64,000 nt of DNA from Sinotaia quadrata (lineage: Eukaryota; Mollusca; Gastropoda; Architaenioglossa; Viviparidae): positions 6,553,001 through 6,617,000 of the forward strand of contig CM054182.1 of assembly GCA_028829895.1 (NCBI GenBank). The letters are read 5' to 3'. The translations under genes and the position numbers were made by a program. Positions 1 to 11,869 of this stretch are shown piece after piece. Below the pieces are notes generated by a model. The model searched no databases. It was given only the letters and a program-made list of their open reading frames with translations, and was not told the origin of the DNA. Each line of letters begins with the position of its first letter. Position 1 is the stretch's first letter.

Positions 1-204
1 TATTACATAAAAACATGTGTCATTTGTTAACATTGTACTACTTGAAAACGAGTGTATACGCGAGGGCTACATGCAACGTGCAAACTAAACTGAGATTTAA
101 ATTAATGCTAATATTTGTTGCTGTTTATTTAAACATTAATTTTTTTCATGTTTATACAATTTTGCTGCTTTTATACATTCTAAAAATGTACAAGGCAAGT
201 TTAC

Positions 205-370
205 TGAAGGTCTACAGTTAGATCACACGTTTTACTACAGACCTACAATTAGGTCACACGTTTGCCTACAGGCCTACAGTTAAGTAACATGTTGGACTGC
301 AGGTTTCAATTAGGTAAAATTTGGATTTCAGGCCTACATTTAGGTAAATGTCTAGACTACAGGAATTGTA
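205..370. repeat. degenerate ~34-bp tandem repeat
   Basis: About five diverged units built on the words CCTACAGTTAGGT and CACACGTTT. The units differ by substitutions and small indels, so this is an old array. No gene is visible between position 1 and this array. Confidence 0.7.
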
Positions 371-838
371 CTGGACTCCCTGTTGGCAAATAGTTTGCTG
401 TGGAATGCGATACTGCATATCGGCTCAAAGGGCGATAATGATTAGTCGCACAGTATTTTAGCTTACGGAGACTTGGCAGAATAGCGCTTACGTTCTCCTA
501 TCGACCGTAACCCTCTCCGAATGGTGTGACGTCAACGCTGACAGGAAGCCTGCTCTTCGAATCGATTTACTTCACGGCCATGGCTGATACTTGCTCTGCA
601 GAGCCTTAACTGACTGCTGCAGTTCGGAATAAGACTGATCTTTAATAAGAAAGACAAAAAGAATTTACGTAACGGGTCGACAATGACTCGCTTTTATGAC
701 GCAAGCTGCTGGGCACCGGTGCTTTTACGTCCTTGACCCCTCGATTTAGACAGTTGGGCGTTGTGGGGGAGGGTGTTTCTGTGAAACAGACCACGCTGTT
801 GTCAACTACTGTTCATCAGGCCGATCGAAGGATCAAAG
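371..838 (+). other. upstream region of the folate-receptor-like exon
   Basis: This stretch is less AT-rich than its surroundings and holds no convincing exon. It would contain the promoter and 5' UTR of the exon starting at 839. I see no clear TATA box, so I assign no start site. Confidence 0.3.
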
Positions 839-1519
839 ATGGCGGCCACACGCGCAGCCGGAGCGACCATCACTGTGCTGCTGGCCTGCTTGTGCACACT
901 CACCAGTGACAGCGACGCAACAAAGTCCAGCGCCAAGTCGGGCGTGGTCAGCATGGGCGTCAAAACGGACACCGGCGTGCAGAAGTACTGTCCCTTTTTC
1001 CTTAACCGGGCGCCGGAAGTGCAACGGAACCTAAAGAACTGCACTTGGTTCAAGGAGAGCAGCTGCTGTCGGCAAGAGGAGATTGACGCCACCTTCGGGA
1101 GAGTGAAGCCACTGCGAGGGGCTTCGGAGGAGTGCCAGCGGTACACCAACTACCTCATGTGCTACATCTGCTCGCCTGACCAGTACCTGTTCTACCTGAT
1201 GGAGAGCCTGACTGTGTGTGAAGAGTTCTGTGACGCCTGGTACGGCGCTTGCCGCTCCGCCATTCTGAAGGGTTCCGTCATTCGGGACTTGTACCCCACG
1301 GGCAAAGCGTTTTGCTCCAGTCGTCGCTTCAAGATCGACACGGTGAAGAACGGGAAGTGTTTCTTCTTCAACCCCAAGCAGGACACGAACGGCGCACGTG
1401 ACACTCGTGACGGGTTGGTTTACAGTGCACTTCGAATGCTGTTTACAATTCTAATTTTGTTTACTGTGCGTTGGTTCCAGTGCGGCAGCCTAGCAGTGTT
1501 TACAGAGCATTGCTTCTAG
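839..1519 (+). CDS. secreted folate-receptor-like cysteine-rich protein (first exon or intronless gene)
   Basis: The ATG at 839 opens a hydrophobic stretch with VLLACLCTL, a likely signal peptide, so the product should be secreted or membrane-anchored. From about residue 50 to 175 there is a dense cysteine pattern: CTWFKESSCC, then a CYICSPD motif, then CEEFCDAWYGAC. This spacing (C-W-K-CC, C-CSP, C-x3-C-x3-W-x3-C) is typical of the folate receptor/riboflavin-binding/HHIP N-terminal cysteine-rich fold. Ligand cannot be told from sequence. The last ~35 codons (from about 1410) overlap a minisatellite and encode a hydrophobic tail (FTILILF), which could act as a membrane or GPI-attachment tail, or could simply be intron read past a missed splice donor. 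The cysteine-rich part is sound; the 3' boundary is uncertain. Confidence 0.65.
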   Translation: MAATRAAGATITVLLACLCTLTSDSDATKSSAKSGVVSMGVKTDTGVQKYCPFFLNRAPEVQRNLKNCTWFKESSCCRQEEIDATFGRVKPLRGASEECQRYTNYLMCYICSPDQYLFYLMESLTVCEEFCDAWYGACRSAILKGSVIRDLYPTGKAFCSSRRFKIDTVKNGKCFFFNPKQDTNGARDTRDGLVYSALRMLFTILILFTVRWFQCGSLAVFTEHCF

Positions 1520-1870
1520 CATAGTTTATACATGTTTACCATGTTTACAGTTGTAGTTCTGTTTACTGTGCAGCAGTTCTAGCACAGTTTATATATGTTT
1601 ACAGTTGTAGTTCTATTTACTGTGCAGTGGTTCGAGAACAGTTTATACATGTTTCCAGCTGTAGTTGTATTTACTGTGCAGCACTTCTAGCACAGTTTAT
1701 ATATGTTTATAGTTGTAGTTATGTTTACTGTGAAGCGGTTCGAGTACAGTTTATATATGTTTACAATTGTACTTCTACTTCTTGTCCGGTGGTTCTAGCG
1801 CAGTTTATATGTTTACAGTTTAGCTTGTTTATGTGCAGTGTTCTAGCAGTTTTTGTATGTTTACAACTTT
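1395..1870. repeat. degenerate ~57-bp minisatellite
   Basis: Units carry GTTTACAGTTGTAGTTCTG and GTTTACTGTGCAG with a following TTCTAGCACAG. About seven diverged copies are seen. The array begins inside the 3' end of the open frame that starts at 839. Confidence 0.8.
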
Positions 1871-1966
1871 TGTGCAGTTTTCAGTGCAAAGTACGGTGTA
1901 AAAGTCGAGTACTATTTAAAATGCACTGGCTGTAGCAGTGTCACGTGATTTTACTTGCTCATAAGG

Positions 1967-1972
1967 AATAAA
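1967..1972 (+). terminator. candidate polyadenylation signal AATAAA
   Basis: A canonical AATAAA lies about 450 bp after the stop at 1519. It could serve the folate-receptor-like gene if that gene is intronless. AATAAA is frequent by chance in this AT-rich DNA. Confidence 0.25.
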
Positions 1973-2982
1973 ATGCTACGAAATACAAGGATGAACTATC
2001 TATCAAGGCGAGAGCAAACGCTAGGTAATGTTTTCGTGTTTAGCTGTGACTGAGAGTGAGTGAACATGATTTGGTGTTGAAGTAGCGTGTCCGCCAGTTA
2101 TGTGCTTGGGTTCTTTTTTTTTCACAACTACTGTCAAGTAAATGCGAACGGGTGTATCTATTCCGCAGTGACTGCTGCTTACAAGTGACGTCAAATATAT
2201 TGCAGTTTCACTTTGAAAGAAAACATGAAGACAATAGGTATAGAAAAATCAAAGGCAATATGATCGTGCCAAAGATCTGTTGTGATGAGCCATGATTAAG
2301 ACTCATTTTAGAAACAGTCAGTAAAATGTAATGAAAATGAATGCTTATGAAAAGTGACATAAGGGACATTTCGACAATTATAATTATCAGTAATGTAAAT
2401 ATTGGACTTTATCATGTGTGCTGAGATAACCTTTTATAAGTGAACATATACAACGGGCTAATTAAACTGTCAACGAATAGACAATAGAAGAAAATAAATG
2501 AATGTTTGTGTGTCTGTGTGTGTGTTTTGAGAGAGAGAGAGAGGAAAATTTAAGATTTTTTTAAAATAGAAAATTTGTTTGAAGATGAACAATAAGTACA
2601 AGTGTATATTTAAAAATAAAAACACATTTCATTCTCATTAATTTTACGGTGATTTATTTAATTGAAATTAAACATAAAACATCACGTTACAGCAAAGAAT
2701 TAATCATATCCAAGAATGAATGTACGTCACCTCAGGATTAATATTTGAATTTTTTTTTGGAATAGTTGATTTTATTTTCCCTAGTTATTCAAAGAAAATT
2801 TATTTATTTTGTTCAGATTCACAGGCAACACTCCTCAAATGCTTTGCTTGTTATAGGTAAAATTACATATTTATTTTTTGTTTTTGTTTATTTATCTTTC
2901 TTATTAAAACCAACCCATGAACTAATTCACGCGCATTTATTTATACTTTCTTATGTGATCATACTTCCTGTTATTTTTAATA
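1973..2982. other. AT-rich intergenic or intronic DNA
   Basis: No exon, structured RNA or repeat longer than short GT and GA runs (2500-2545) was recognised. Confidence 0.4.
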
Positions 2983-3188
2983 ATGGAATTAGTTATGAAT
3001 TTATTTCATACATGGAATTAGTTATGAATTTATTTCATACATGGAATTAGTTATGAATTTATTTCATACATGGAATTAGTTATGAATTTATTTCATACAT
3101 GGAATTAGTTATGAATTTATTTCATACATGGAATTAGTTATGAATTTATTTCATACATGGAATTAGTTATGAATTTATTTCATACATG
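2983..3188. repeat. 29-bp tandem repeat, ~7 near-identical copies
   Basis: The unit begins ATGGAATTAGTTATGAATTT. Copies are virtually identical, so the array is young or homogenised. An open frame runs into it only because the unit lacks stops in one frame. Confidence 0.95.
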
Positions 3189-3473
3189 CTGTACGCATGT
3201 ACTTACAGAACCTTTATAACAATGTAAGGTTGATTTGATGATATGATATGGAATGCACTATTTGTTTTATTCTGAAGAATGAATTTATTAGTTAAGAAAC
3301 ACAAACAGTTTCATATTTCTTGATAGGCGCGATTGAATTCAACTATAACCAGTAATTGGATTGCTTACATAATATTTTACAAAAACAAATGTTAATAACA
3401 ATTTGTCAATATCTACATTCACGAGGCTTTCTGCAGAGATGATAAAAGTTTTAGTCAGGAAGTAGTCAGTTAC

Positions 3474-3576
<103 letters not shown>

Positions 3577-3999
3577 AGCACGCACGTTATAATAAATAAA
3601 ATATTAATAAAATAAATTAACACCTAAGCAACTACAAGCCAGTGTATATAAAAAATATAGCTATGAATAAATATTTTGAACAATTTTAATTTTGTATAAA
3701 ATTCATTTATGATAAAAATTCTTTTTCTACTGCTCTTTTCCTATCTTCTTTTTCATTAAATTGGCAATTGGCTTTTATTTATCTTAGTCGTTTTCTCCTT
3801 TAAGACGGCTAATACTTAAGTATGTACTTAACTTGTTTTCCATAAAGAGTGACATTTAAATAGCCATATCATCTATTTTCCATGTACATTACTTACATGT
3901 GATTACTCGATTCTCGATAAAGTAGTGTCTAATTTTGTACTTATTTCCTTTTTCGTTACTTGAGGTAAACTGCTCTACTCGTTCGTTGTAGGTTATCTA

Positions 4000-4403
4000 G
4001 GCCTAACTACTTTACTCTATCCTTATCTGTGTCTAACTACTTCACTCTATCCTTTTCTGTGTCTAACTACTTCACTCTATCCTTATCTAGGCCTAACTAC
4101 TTTACTCTATCCTTATCTGTGTCTAACTACTTTACTCTATCCTTATCTGTGTCTAACTACTTTACTTTATCCTTTTCTGTGTCTAACTACTTCACTCTAT
4201 CCTTATCTGTGTCTAACTACTTTACTCTATCCTTATCTGTGTCTAACTACTTTACTCTATCCTTATCTGTGTCTAACTACTTTACTCTATCCTTATCTGT
4301 GTCTAACTACTTTACTCTATCCTTATCTGTGTCTAACTACTTTACTCTATCCTTATCTGTGTCTAACTACTTTACTCTATCCTTATCTGTGTCTAACTAC
4401 TTT
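4000..4403. repeat. 30-bp tandem repeat, ~13 copies
   Basis: The unit begins GTCTAACTACTTTACTCTAT. Because 30 is a multiple of three, it gives a periodic open frame (SNYFTLSLSV repeated) that is an artefact rather than a gene. Confidence 0.95.
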
Positions 4404-4407
4404 AATC

Positions 4408-4600
4408 GTTTCCTTAAAGGTCATCTGTGTCTATCTTAATTATGTCTACTTTACTCATATCCTTATAGGTCATCTGTATCTATCTTAATTGTGTCTACTT
4501 TACTCATATCCTTATAGGTCATCTGTATCTATCTTAATTGTGTCTACTTTACTCATATCCTTATAGGTCATCCGTGTCTAGCTACGTTACTTGTGTCTAA
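4408..4600. repeat. 49-bp tandem repeat, 3-4 copies
   Basis: The unit begins AGGTCATCTGTATCTATCTT. It directly follows the 30-bp array and shares CTACTTTACTC with it, so one array may have grown out of the other. Confidence 0.9.
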
Positions 4601-4622
4601 CTTCTTTACTCGTATCCTTACA

Positions 4623-4957
4623 GGTGCTACTCGTTAATTGTATAATTATGTGACTCGTATTTTACTGTGCTACTCGTTAACTGTATAATTAATTACGTGA
4701 CTCGTATTTTACTGTGCTACTCGTTAACTGTATAATTAATTACGTGACTCGTATTTTACTGTGCTACTCGTTAACTGTATAATTAATTACGTGACTCGTA
4801 TTTTACTGTGCTACTCGTTAACTGTATAATTAATTACGTGACTCGTATTTTACTGTGCTACTCGTTAACTGTATAATTAATTACGTGACTCGTATTTACT
4901 GTGCTACTCGTTAACTGTATAATTAATTACGTGACTCGTATTTTACTGTGCTACTCG
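4623..4957. repeat. 47-bp tandem repeat, ~7 copies
   Basis: The unit begins GTGCTACTCGTTAACTGTAT. Copies are nearly identical. This is the third consecutive array, and the block 4000-4957 is essentially all satellite. Confidence 0.95.
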
Positions 4958-4990
4958 TTTTTCCCATACACGACTAATTGAAATGCTGTA

Positions 4991-5154
4991 CTAATTAGAA
5001 TATTTGCTATTTTTTTCATTAGCTTCTCTCTGCAGAAAATCTGTAATTTCACTCTCTGTTTCTTTTCCGTTCTCTATCTCTAAAAGTTTCCCCACAGTTT
5101 TCACATTCCTGGCCAATGTAACCTTATCGTACTTGGGCACAATTGTGGAGTCTC
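4991..5154 (-). CDS. possible terminal exon, unrecognised protein
   Basis: On the minus strand a frame of 53 codons stays open from an AG at 5155-5156 (ATAATTAG before the exon) down to a TAG at 4991-4993. It reads like coding sequence: varied, charged and non-repetitive, with segments such as KVTLARNVKTVGKLLEIENG and EITDFLQREAN that would form amphipathic helices. The exon would begin in phase 1 (two bases complete a codon from an upstream exon). No upstream exon was identified and no family is recognised; a transposon-derived fragment is an alternative. The opposite strand also has a short open frame here, but its composition is less protein-like. Confidence 0.3.
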
Positions 5155-5159
5155 CTAAT

Positions 5160-6950
5160 TATCAAAGGCGCTCTTGTATTTCACAGATCTAGTCTAGGTA
5201 GGCTTCTTGGCTCCCACTGATTGGATGATTCAGAGTAAATACATTCTGCTGTTCAGTAAGGAAGCATCTTTAAATACACTGTAACACTGCTTGGATGATT
5301 CAGTGTATTTAATGTACTTTTAATTAAAAATCATCATTCAACACTGTATGGCTGATTAAATTTATAAATAACACATTTTAAAATTAGAAATATATGGAAA
5401 CTATAAATTAAAATTATTTTAGTACTCTTTCCTTCGTACGTATGCGCACGCACGCATACACTCACACACACATGCAGGTTCATTTATATTAATTTTGAAA
5501 ATATAAAGATCTGTCATATGAAATCTTACAATGAATGCGTCATATTATTTATTAACAGTAAGATCAAGAGAAACAGGACTCCATTGGCTTGGCATGAATG
5601 CAAGCAGTGGTGACGCAAGAAAGATGATATTTATTAAAATGAGAATTTAAAGCAAATATTAAACTGAAATATTACAAAGCAACTGATTTCAGTCAAATAT
5701 ATTTCCTACCGAAATCCACTTGAATAGTCTATAACTATGGTAACCGAACGATACAACAACAGCAAGAACAAAAATAAGCAAATTTTTAAAAAGCTCCGAA
5801 AAGTCCAACATTTACTATTATTAGTAGTAGTAGTTCTTGAAACTACAGAAAAAAATGTAATGATTTAATTCTATAACTTAAACAACATTTCAAAGGTGAG
5901 AGTTACAAAGTTCTATGTCAGCATAAAAAACGAAAGTAGAGCTCTGTAATTCTCATCTCACGATGTGTTTGCTTTCACATGTCACATCTTATTGAAAGGT
6001 GTGATGACAACTAAACTCTATGCAGAGTGAGTGCATTAGCGTGAGCACATGCCGTGCGTGCATGCGTGTGTATGTGTGCATTATATTAGTATGATGCAAC
6101 AAGCATGTGACAACATTTGTGATTAAAAACAGAGAGAGTTGAGAGTTTTTTCATTGCAATCAGTGCAACGCATATGATACACGACAAAATACCATTTACC
6201 AACAATGCCATTTAATAAGTCAGATTCATATGTTTTGAATGTAGCTAAGTTTTCACGCCGCCATCAAAGGGAGCTAACTCCGAAAACCACTAGCAGATAG
6301 ACTGGTAACTGAAATTTGTTCACCCTTTAACACGCAGATAATACGTAAGATTACCTTTTAAAACCTTCATTTCTGCATGAACTCACTAATGAGCATTAAT
6401 TGTGAAACCTGCAAGTCTAAAATGTTAAAATAACATAAGAGGACTTCTCGAATAAAAGTACCAATAACTCCAAAATAAGTGCACTTCGTTTATCATCTAT
6501 GCTTTTATGTAAGTGAAAATTTTAAAAATAAAATAACGTGAAAGCAGGCAAACAAAGAACAAGCATGAAAACAAGAAGTAATTGTGTGTGACGTGTTCAT
6601 ATCTTTCATTTTCATTGGTAAATTAACCTTTGAGAGAGAATAGTTTACACTCACAGACATATGGATATTTTCTGTGGAGACTATTGTGTGAAATAAAATT
6701 ATTGAATTCCACTTTTCATTAAGCTCCAATCAAAATTTGGGAGGGGCAGGTCACGAGAAAAACGTGGAGCCAAAATTATTTTTTTTATTTCACGGATCGT
6801 ACAAGCCAAGCGTGGACTAAGGGGAATAACTACACATGCACTAACACATTAAATGTTTATTTTGTTCACCAAATTTCATTTAGTTTAGGATAGACTTATG
6901 TAGACATAGTATATGTGTATCATGTTATGCATCAAATTGATTAGACAGTA
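5160..6950. other. AT-rich DNA without recognised gene
   Basis: Short open frames occur on both strands but none has protein-like composition with splice signals. No tandem arrays are visible. Confidence 0.4.
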
Positions 6951-6954
6951 GATT

Positions 6955-7150
6955 TATCTACAGAAGTAAACTTTTTAATCTCAGCCCATTGGCTGGTCTT
7001 GTTCTCGTAAATCATAACCATAGGATAATTAAAAAAAACTACTGGCATTACATCATCAAATCTAGAATATTCTTGCCTTTAGCATTTACTTCAACTCAGA
7101 CGCTTTCAAAAATTCCATCGTAAAGAGTGCTCAAGGTCGGGTTACTCTGA
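6955..7150 (-). repeat. dispersed repeat, inverted partner of 37605-37815
   Basis: The reverse complement shares long blocks with 37605-37815, including GAAAGCGTCTGAGTTGAAG, GGTTATGATTTA and ATGGGCTGAG. Divergence is moderate. The sequence shows no terminal repeats or coding, so it is probably part of an old non-autonomous transposable element. Confidence 0.75.
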
Positions 7151-7199
7151 TCATTTAACAACTTATATTATAATTAAATTTAAAAATAGGGAAAAACAA

Positions 7200-7690
7200 A
7201 TTTACTTCACTCCAATCTCTTTTACTCTATCTTTCTTTCTTCAATTCTTTCTCTCTCTCTCATTTACTTTCTCTCTTTAAGTCTTTTGCTCTCTACGTTT
7301 TCTGTCTTTCATTCTCTCTCTCTCTGTTTTTACTTTCTGTCTTTTGCTCTCTTCCTTTTCTCTCTTTTCTCCCTCTTTCTTTCTCTCTTATGCTCTCTTC
7401 CTTTCCTCTCTTTTTCTCCCTCTTTCTTTCTCTCTCTCTTTTACTCTCTCTTTCTTTGTCTTGTACTCCTTCTCTCCCCTTTCCTCTTTCTTTCTTTCTA
7501 TTTCTTTCTGTTACTCTCTCCTCCTTTTCTCTCTTTTTTCTTCCTCTTTTCTTTCTGTCTTTTACTCTCTTTTTTCTCTCTGTTACTCTCTCCCCCTTTT
7601 TTCCCCTTTTACTTTCTCTCTCTTTCTTTCTCTACTTTTTAAAATTTCTCTCTCATTTACTATGTCTCTCTTTCTCTCTACTATACAGTT
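7200..7690. repeat. CT-rich low-complexity tract
   Basis: A degenerate TTTCTCTCTC tract of nearly 500 bp with an almost pure pyrimidine top strand. The overlapping Leu/Ser/Phe-rich open frames in all three frames are artefacts of composition. Confidence 0.9.
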
Positions 7691-7749
7691 CTTATAAAAG
7701 CTACCAAGTGATTATTGTCCAAAGCCATCACGATTCTGTAAAGCGTTCC

Positions 7750-8075
7750 TCAAGACCACGTGGGCCTGAGAGCAGCAGACTAATCCCAGTAACTCCACAA
7801 GACCACGTGGGCCTGAGAGCAGCAGACTAATCCCAGTAACTCCACAAGACCACGTGGGCCTGAGAGCAGCAGACTAATCTCAGTAACTCCACAAGACCAC
7901 GTGGGCCTGAGAGCAGCAGACTAATCCCAGTAACTCCACAAGACCACGTGGGCCTGAGAGCAGCAGACTAATCCCAGTAACTCCACAAGACCACGTGGGC
8001 CTGAGAGCAGCAGACTAATCTCAGTAACTCCACAAGACCACGTGGGCCTGAGAGCAGCAGACTAATCTCAGTAAC
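7750..8075. repeat. 47-bp minisatellite with one CACGTG E-box per unit, ~7 copies
   Basis: The unit begins CCACAAGACCACGTGGGCCT and is repeated almost without change. Each unit carries the palindrome CACGTG inside ACCACGTGGG, the core site of Myc/USF-type bHLH factors. Regulatory function is inference. Confidence 0.95.
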
Positions 8076-8289
8076 TCTACGATTCTTGTCATTGTAATTC
8101 ACGCCGACAGTTAGAGCAGAAATCGGAACGGATATATTATGCACGGAACGAACTAGAAGGCCACTAGGTTAATTTCAGTAATTACATTCTTCTCATTCTT
8201 CACGACTTTGAGGACTCGTTGGCTTAGGAACGAAATTTGCCTTGCTATAGACTGTGCGCAATCGCAGACTGTCTGTCTATAGACGCTGC

Positions 8290-8470
8290 ATAGTCAGATT
8301 GCTGCAGATGACGAATTAGACCGATCTATGTATATTTTAACATGACTGTGCATAGTCAGTTTGCTGAGGATGCAGAATTAGACTGAGCTGTGTGTATTTT
8401 AACATGACTGTGCATAGTCAGTTTGCTGAGGATGCAGAATTAGACTGATCTCTGTGTGTTTTAACATGAC
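8290..8470. repeat. ~62-bp tandem repeat, 3 copies
   Basis: Units contain TGACTGTGCATAGTCAGTTT and GATGCAGAATTAGACTGA. The first copy is the most diverged. Confidence 0.85.
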
Positions 8471-8474
8471 ACTG

Positions 8475-9800
8475 ATCGAAAAATTGCCAAAGGCTGCAAG
8501 ATTATCCACATCTAACAACAAAAGAACCTGGGAGATGGACGCAATTTATTTTAAATTGTATCATTATGAATGCAACATTTTAGTTTAATTTCGTTCCTGG
8601 TTCGATATGATTAACAAGCGCACTGAAAAAAAATGTATGCCACTCTATATTTATGAATACATGTATACGTGGATACATACTTATATACTTGCATTCCGAT
8701 ATACACAGACGTTTTTCTAATATTTACATGCAAATACTTTTTGCAAAACTGAGATAAAATTATTTCTGAATGTGAGGAAATTCCCGGCGTTTATTTCCAG
8801 TTGGTAGTGAATAGGTAATGACGTAATTCCCACCCCACGCAATTCTGACAACTGAAAGTAGAATTTCTTGACAGTACTTCCAATGTCTGATCGACTGTGT
8901 ATTTCGCCCTGAGATATCTAGGTCTATTTTTTTAAAAATTAAGCTGCCACCTACTGCGCCTATTGATTAAAGTCATCTACACCTGTTGAGGGACTCTCAA
9001 GGTAACGTTATTTCTTTTTCTGATGTCGGAGATGAAGGTCGATCATTTTGAATGCCGAACAGATTTTAAAATTCCATTCTGTCAATATCCGTAGTGTACG
9101 CAGAGTTGCAATCTTGATTTCTGTTCTGAAAATAGAGTTAAAGAATCATATAGTGCTCTTTGTGCTTTTAATTCTTAAATTAAATTAGCGTTAAAACATT
9201 TTTTCTACGATGGATGTTTGTATACATCGACGTAATAATCAACAGTCATGACTTACATCAGGATGTGTTACTGTAAGGGAACATTTATAATCCATTTGTA
9301 CTATATAAAGTCACACATTCTACTGTGATAAAATATTTTCTTTATTGTATCAGTGATGTTGTCTATTGCTTTTATTTTCACATTTATATCGGTTTTATAG
9401 TTGCTTCAGCAGTAGTCTAATACAGTATCTAAATTAATTTAGTTTTACTATAAAGCAGAATAGAGGATGATACAGCATTATAGTATAGTATAGAATAGTA
9501 ATTGAATACGGATTGTTTGAGTTTTAAGATCATGCAGTAAAATGATCCGCATTAATCAAATGTATTTATTTAAAATATTTGTCTTGTATTGTTGTTCTGC
9601 TAACTGTAACATCGGATGAAAACATTGCTTTTAATAGAAATACGTTGAAGTGATCTTCAGAAAAATAATGAGTACATTTTTAAAATGTAAACTTCTTGAG
9701 GAAATAAAAATAGCAATGAAACAAAGAATGAAAATAGGCCATTTTCGTTTACTTGTGAGTGAAACCATTATTGCCATTAATTTTATGAAAGAGATAGTCA
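8475..9800. other. AT-rich DNA without recognised gene
   Basis: No convincing exon. The stretch near 8990 (GACTCTCAAGGTAACG) resembles a splice donor, but no reading frame leads into it. Confidence 0.35.
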
Positions 9801-10103
9801 ACCACTTAGATACAGTTATTTGATTTTTAACATTCCAATCAGTAACTTTAGGAAAAAGCTACCAAACACTATTTTTTGAAGAGAATTTATTTCAAGCTGT
9901 AGCCTTGAGAACGAGCTGGTCAAAACACTGCTAGATACACATATTTGATTCCATTCTGTAATTTTACGAACAACTAGTTAATCTGCTAGATAGAGAGAAT
10001 TATTTTAGCGTATCATATGTTTTAACTAGTCAAGAGGGCATTAAGAAAAATAATTTATGTAAAAACTTTAATCTATGTACTTTTCCCTCTTGCAGGAGTC
10101 GAG

Positions 10104-11062
10104 ATGGATTTTTATCACTATACCAACAGATCAGGAGCGAACGCAATTAAGGCGTCAATGATTATCAAGGAAACCCCAAGTCATAGTAGGTTTGCTCACC
10201 ATGGGCAAGGTAAAATGCTTTTATGTCTTCGTTGTTGCTTTCGTCATTGTTGTTAGTATTTATAATACCTAGTGTTCTCTTGTTACTTTACAGTATAATC
10301 AATATAAGTGTAGATGTTGTAGTTAGTACTTTTAAAATCTGCTATTTTCCTTAAATGTTTATAGGAAAATCAATAATTCTACTTCAATACTTATTTCTCT
10401 TAACAATCCAGTAAATGAAAGCTAAATGTTTTTTTGCACTATAATTTTAAGATATAATGACTTTAAAATATACAATGAGTACTATTTATTCTAATAGAAA
10501 GAGCTGAAATGAAAAGTTTAATTTAAAAACTGTTCATATATTAATGGATAATATTTACATAATTCTATAATTAGAATATCAATCGTTAGCCATGAATTAC
10601 CTTCAGATAGAAACTTCGCACATACTACAGTCAGATACCGTTTAAGCAAAAAGAACCAACTTCACTTTTTTGGCTGGATTGACAATTTACGATTGTTTGA
10701 GCACAAATCACCTTTTCATATTAATAAAAGCAAATTTATTGACTAACAGAACTTGGCTTCCTTTCGAAATATAACTGATTTTTGAAACTTCAGGTGTCTA
10801 TGGGACAAGTATGGAACCAAGAAGGGGAAAGTTTGCCATTGCAAGGAATAACTGGCGAAGTGGTTGTAACAACAGAATACAAAGCGGCAGACTAGACTAC
10901 GCCATCCGGGTAACTTTGCCCAGGGAGAAAGTGGTCAAGTGTTATGCTGGTGGTAGAGACATTTATGTCCACAAAGGTCCGATACACCTGAGTGATTATT
11001 CGTGGGAAGTGATTGAAGTCGATGATGAACTTGAAGAACTTTTCTCAGGATTATATCTGTAG
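10104..11062 (+). CDS. HYD1-type ADP-ribosyltransferase-like protein, two exons (copy 1 locus)
   Basis: Exons 10096-10209 and 10794-11062 join G|GT in phase 1 (CAAG/gtaaaa ... cttcag/GTGTC). The product from ATG 10104 is about 124 residues. The first exon gives MDFYHYTNRSG and ends HHGQG; the second gives VYGTSMEPRRG, a basic stretch, DYAIRVTLP and a C-terminal SWEVIEVDD, stopping at 11060-11062. The FYHYT...G(V/I)Y(G/L)T layout matches the HYD1 class of ADP-ribosyltransferase fold (Pfam Tox-ART-HYD1), in which the His and Tyr of these motifs line the NAD pocket. Which acidic residue completes the site is inference. A splice acceptor (TCTTGCAG) precedes the first exon, so an upstream exon may exist; none was found, and copy 1 lacks the CARD exons. 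Activity is untested. Confidence 0.6.
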
Positions 11063-11315
11063 CTTAACATTTCCGTTGACCTTTTACTTAAAAAACAAAA
11101 TTTGTTTACAATTTCAATATTATTTATTTAAGCGCGAGTCATCATGAATTAATTAGTTACATAACTCATTATAGGTCTCAGTTGTGTAACTAAAAATTGA
11201 ATTATTGAGATATACATTTAAAAAGTAACATTGACCGAAGTGTGTAATATAAATTACTCTCATTTTATCATTACTACATTGCATCCTTAATTTATTTTGT
11301 ACATAATTTATAGCC

Positions 11316-11625
11316 TTGTTTAATTCCAACGATACATTTAAAAATTATTCTGAACGCATCTCGACTGACCCCACTGGAGACACCAAGCAAAATGTCAACA
11401 AAATCTTAGCGAGCAGACCAACACAAGCCAGCCAATCGGAAGCTGCGAAACTTAAAATACAAAATAAATTCGTTTGGGGTTGCGCCATCAACGAGACCAC
11501 TGTACACCAACGGCCATCTCTATTATGGACTTGAAAACAACAATGACATCGCCGAATACACTCACACAGAATTACATCATCATCCTTTCCACTTTTCTGT
11601 CAACGACACTCTACCTTGATTTATC
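11316..11625 (+). pseudogene. disrupted copy of the open frame at 52724-53035
   Basis: The same frame that is open in copy 2 at 52724-53035 is broken here by an 11-base deletion near 11390 and by a TAG near 11409. Downstream the frame resumes and ends with SVNDTLP, with one in-frame 3-base difference from copy 2. Product unknown. Confidence 0.4.
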
Positions 11626-11758
11626 TCATCTGTAACCTTTCGATAAGCGACACACTCTCGTGCTAAGCAGGGAAAATGGCGGAAGCTGGAAGTAACCATC
11701 ATCTTAAATCAAAAAGAAATTTGTATATTAACACAACCGTTCAAAATTGATCGTATGG

Positions 11759-11860
<102 letters not shown>

Positions 11861-11869
11861 ACATTTACG

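Noticed and set aside
1625..1760. GGTTCGA words as tRNA or SINE B-boxes
   Set aside because: They fall inside a minisatellite without an A-box or cloverleaf.
4029..4439. 136-residue repetitive frame (SNYFTLSLSV repeated)
   Set aside because: It is the translation of a 30-bp tandem repeat; the unit length keeps the frame open by chance.
7286..7830. Three overlapping Leu/Ser/Phe-rich frames
   Set aside because: All three frames are open at once across a pyrimidine-rich tract, which is an effect of composition.
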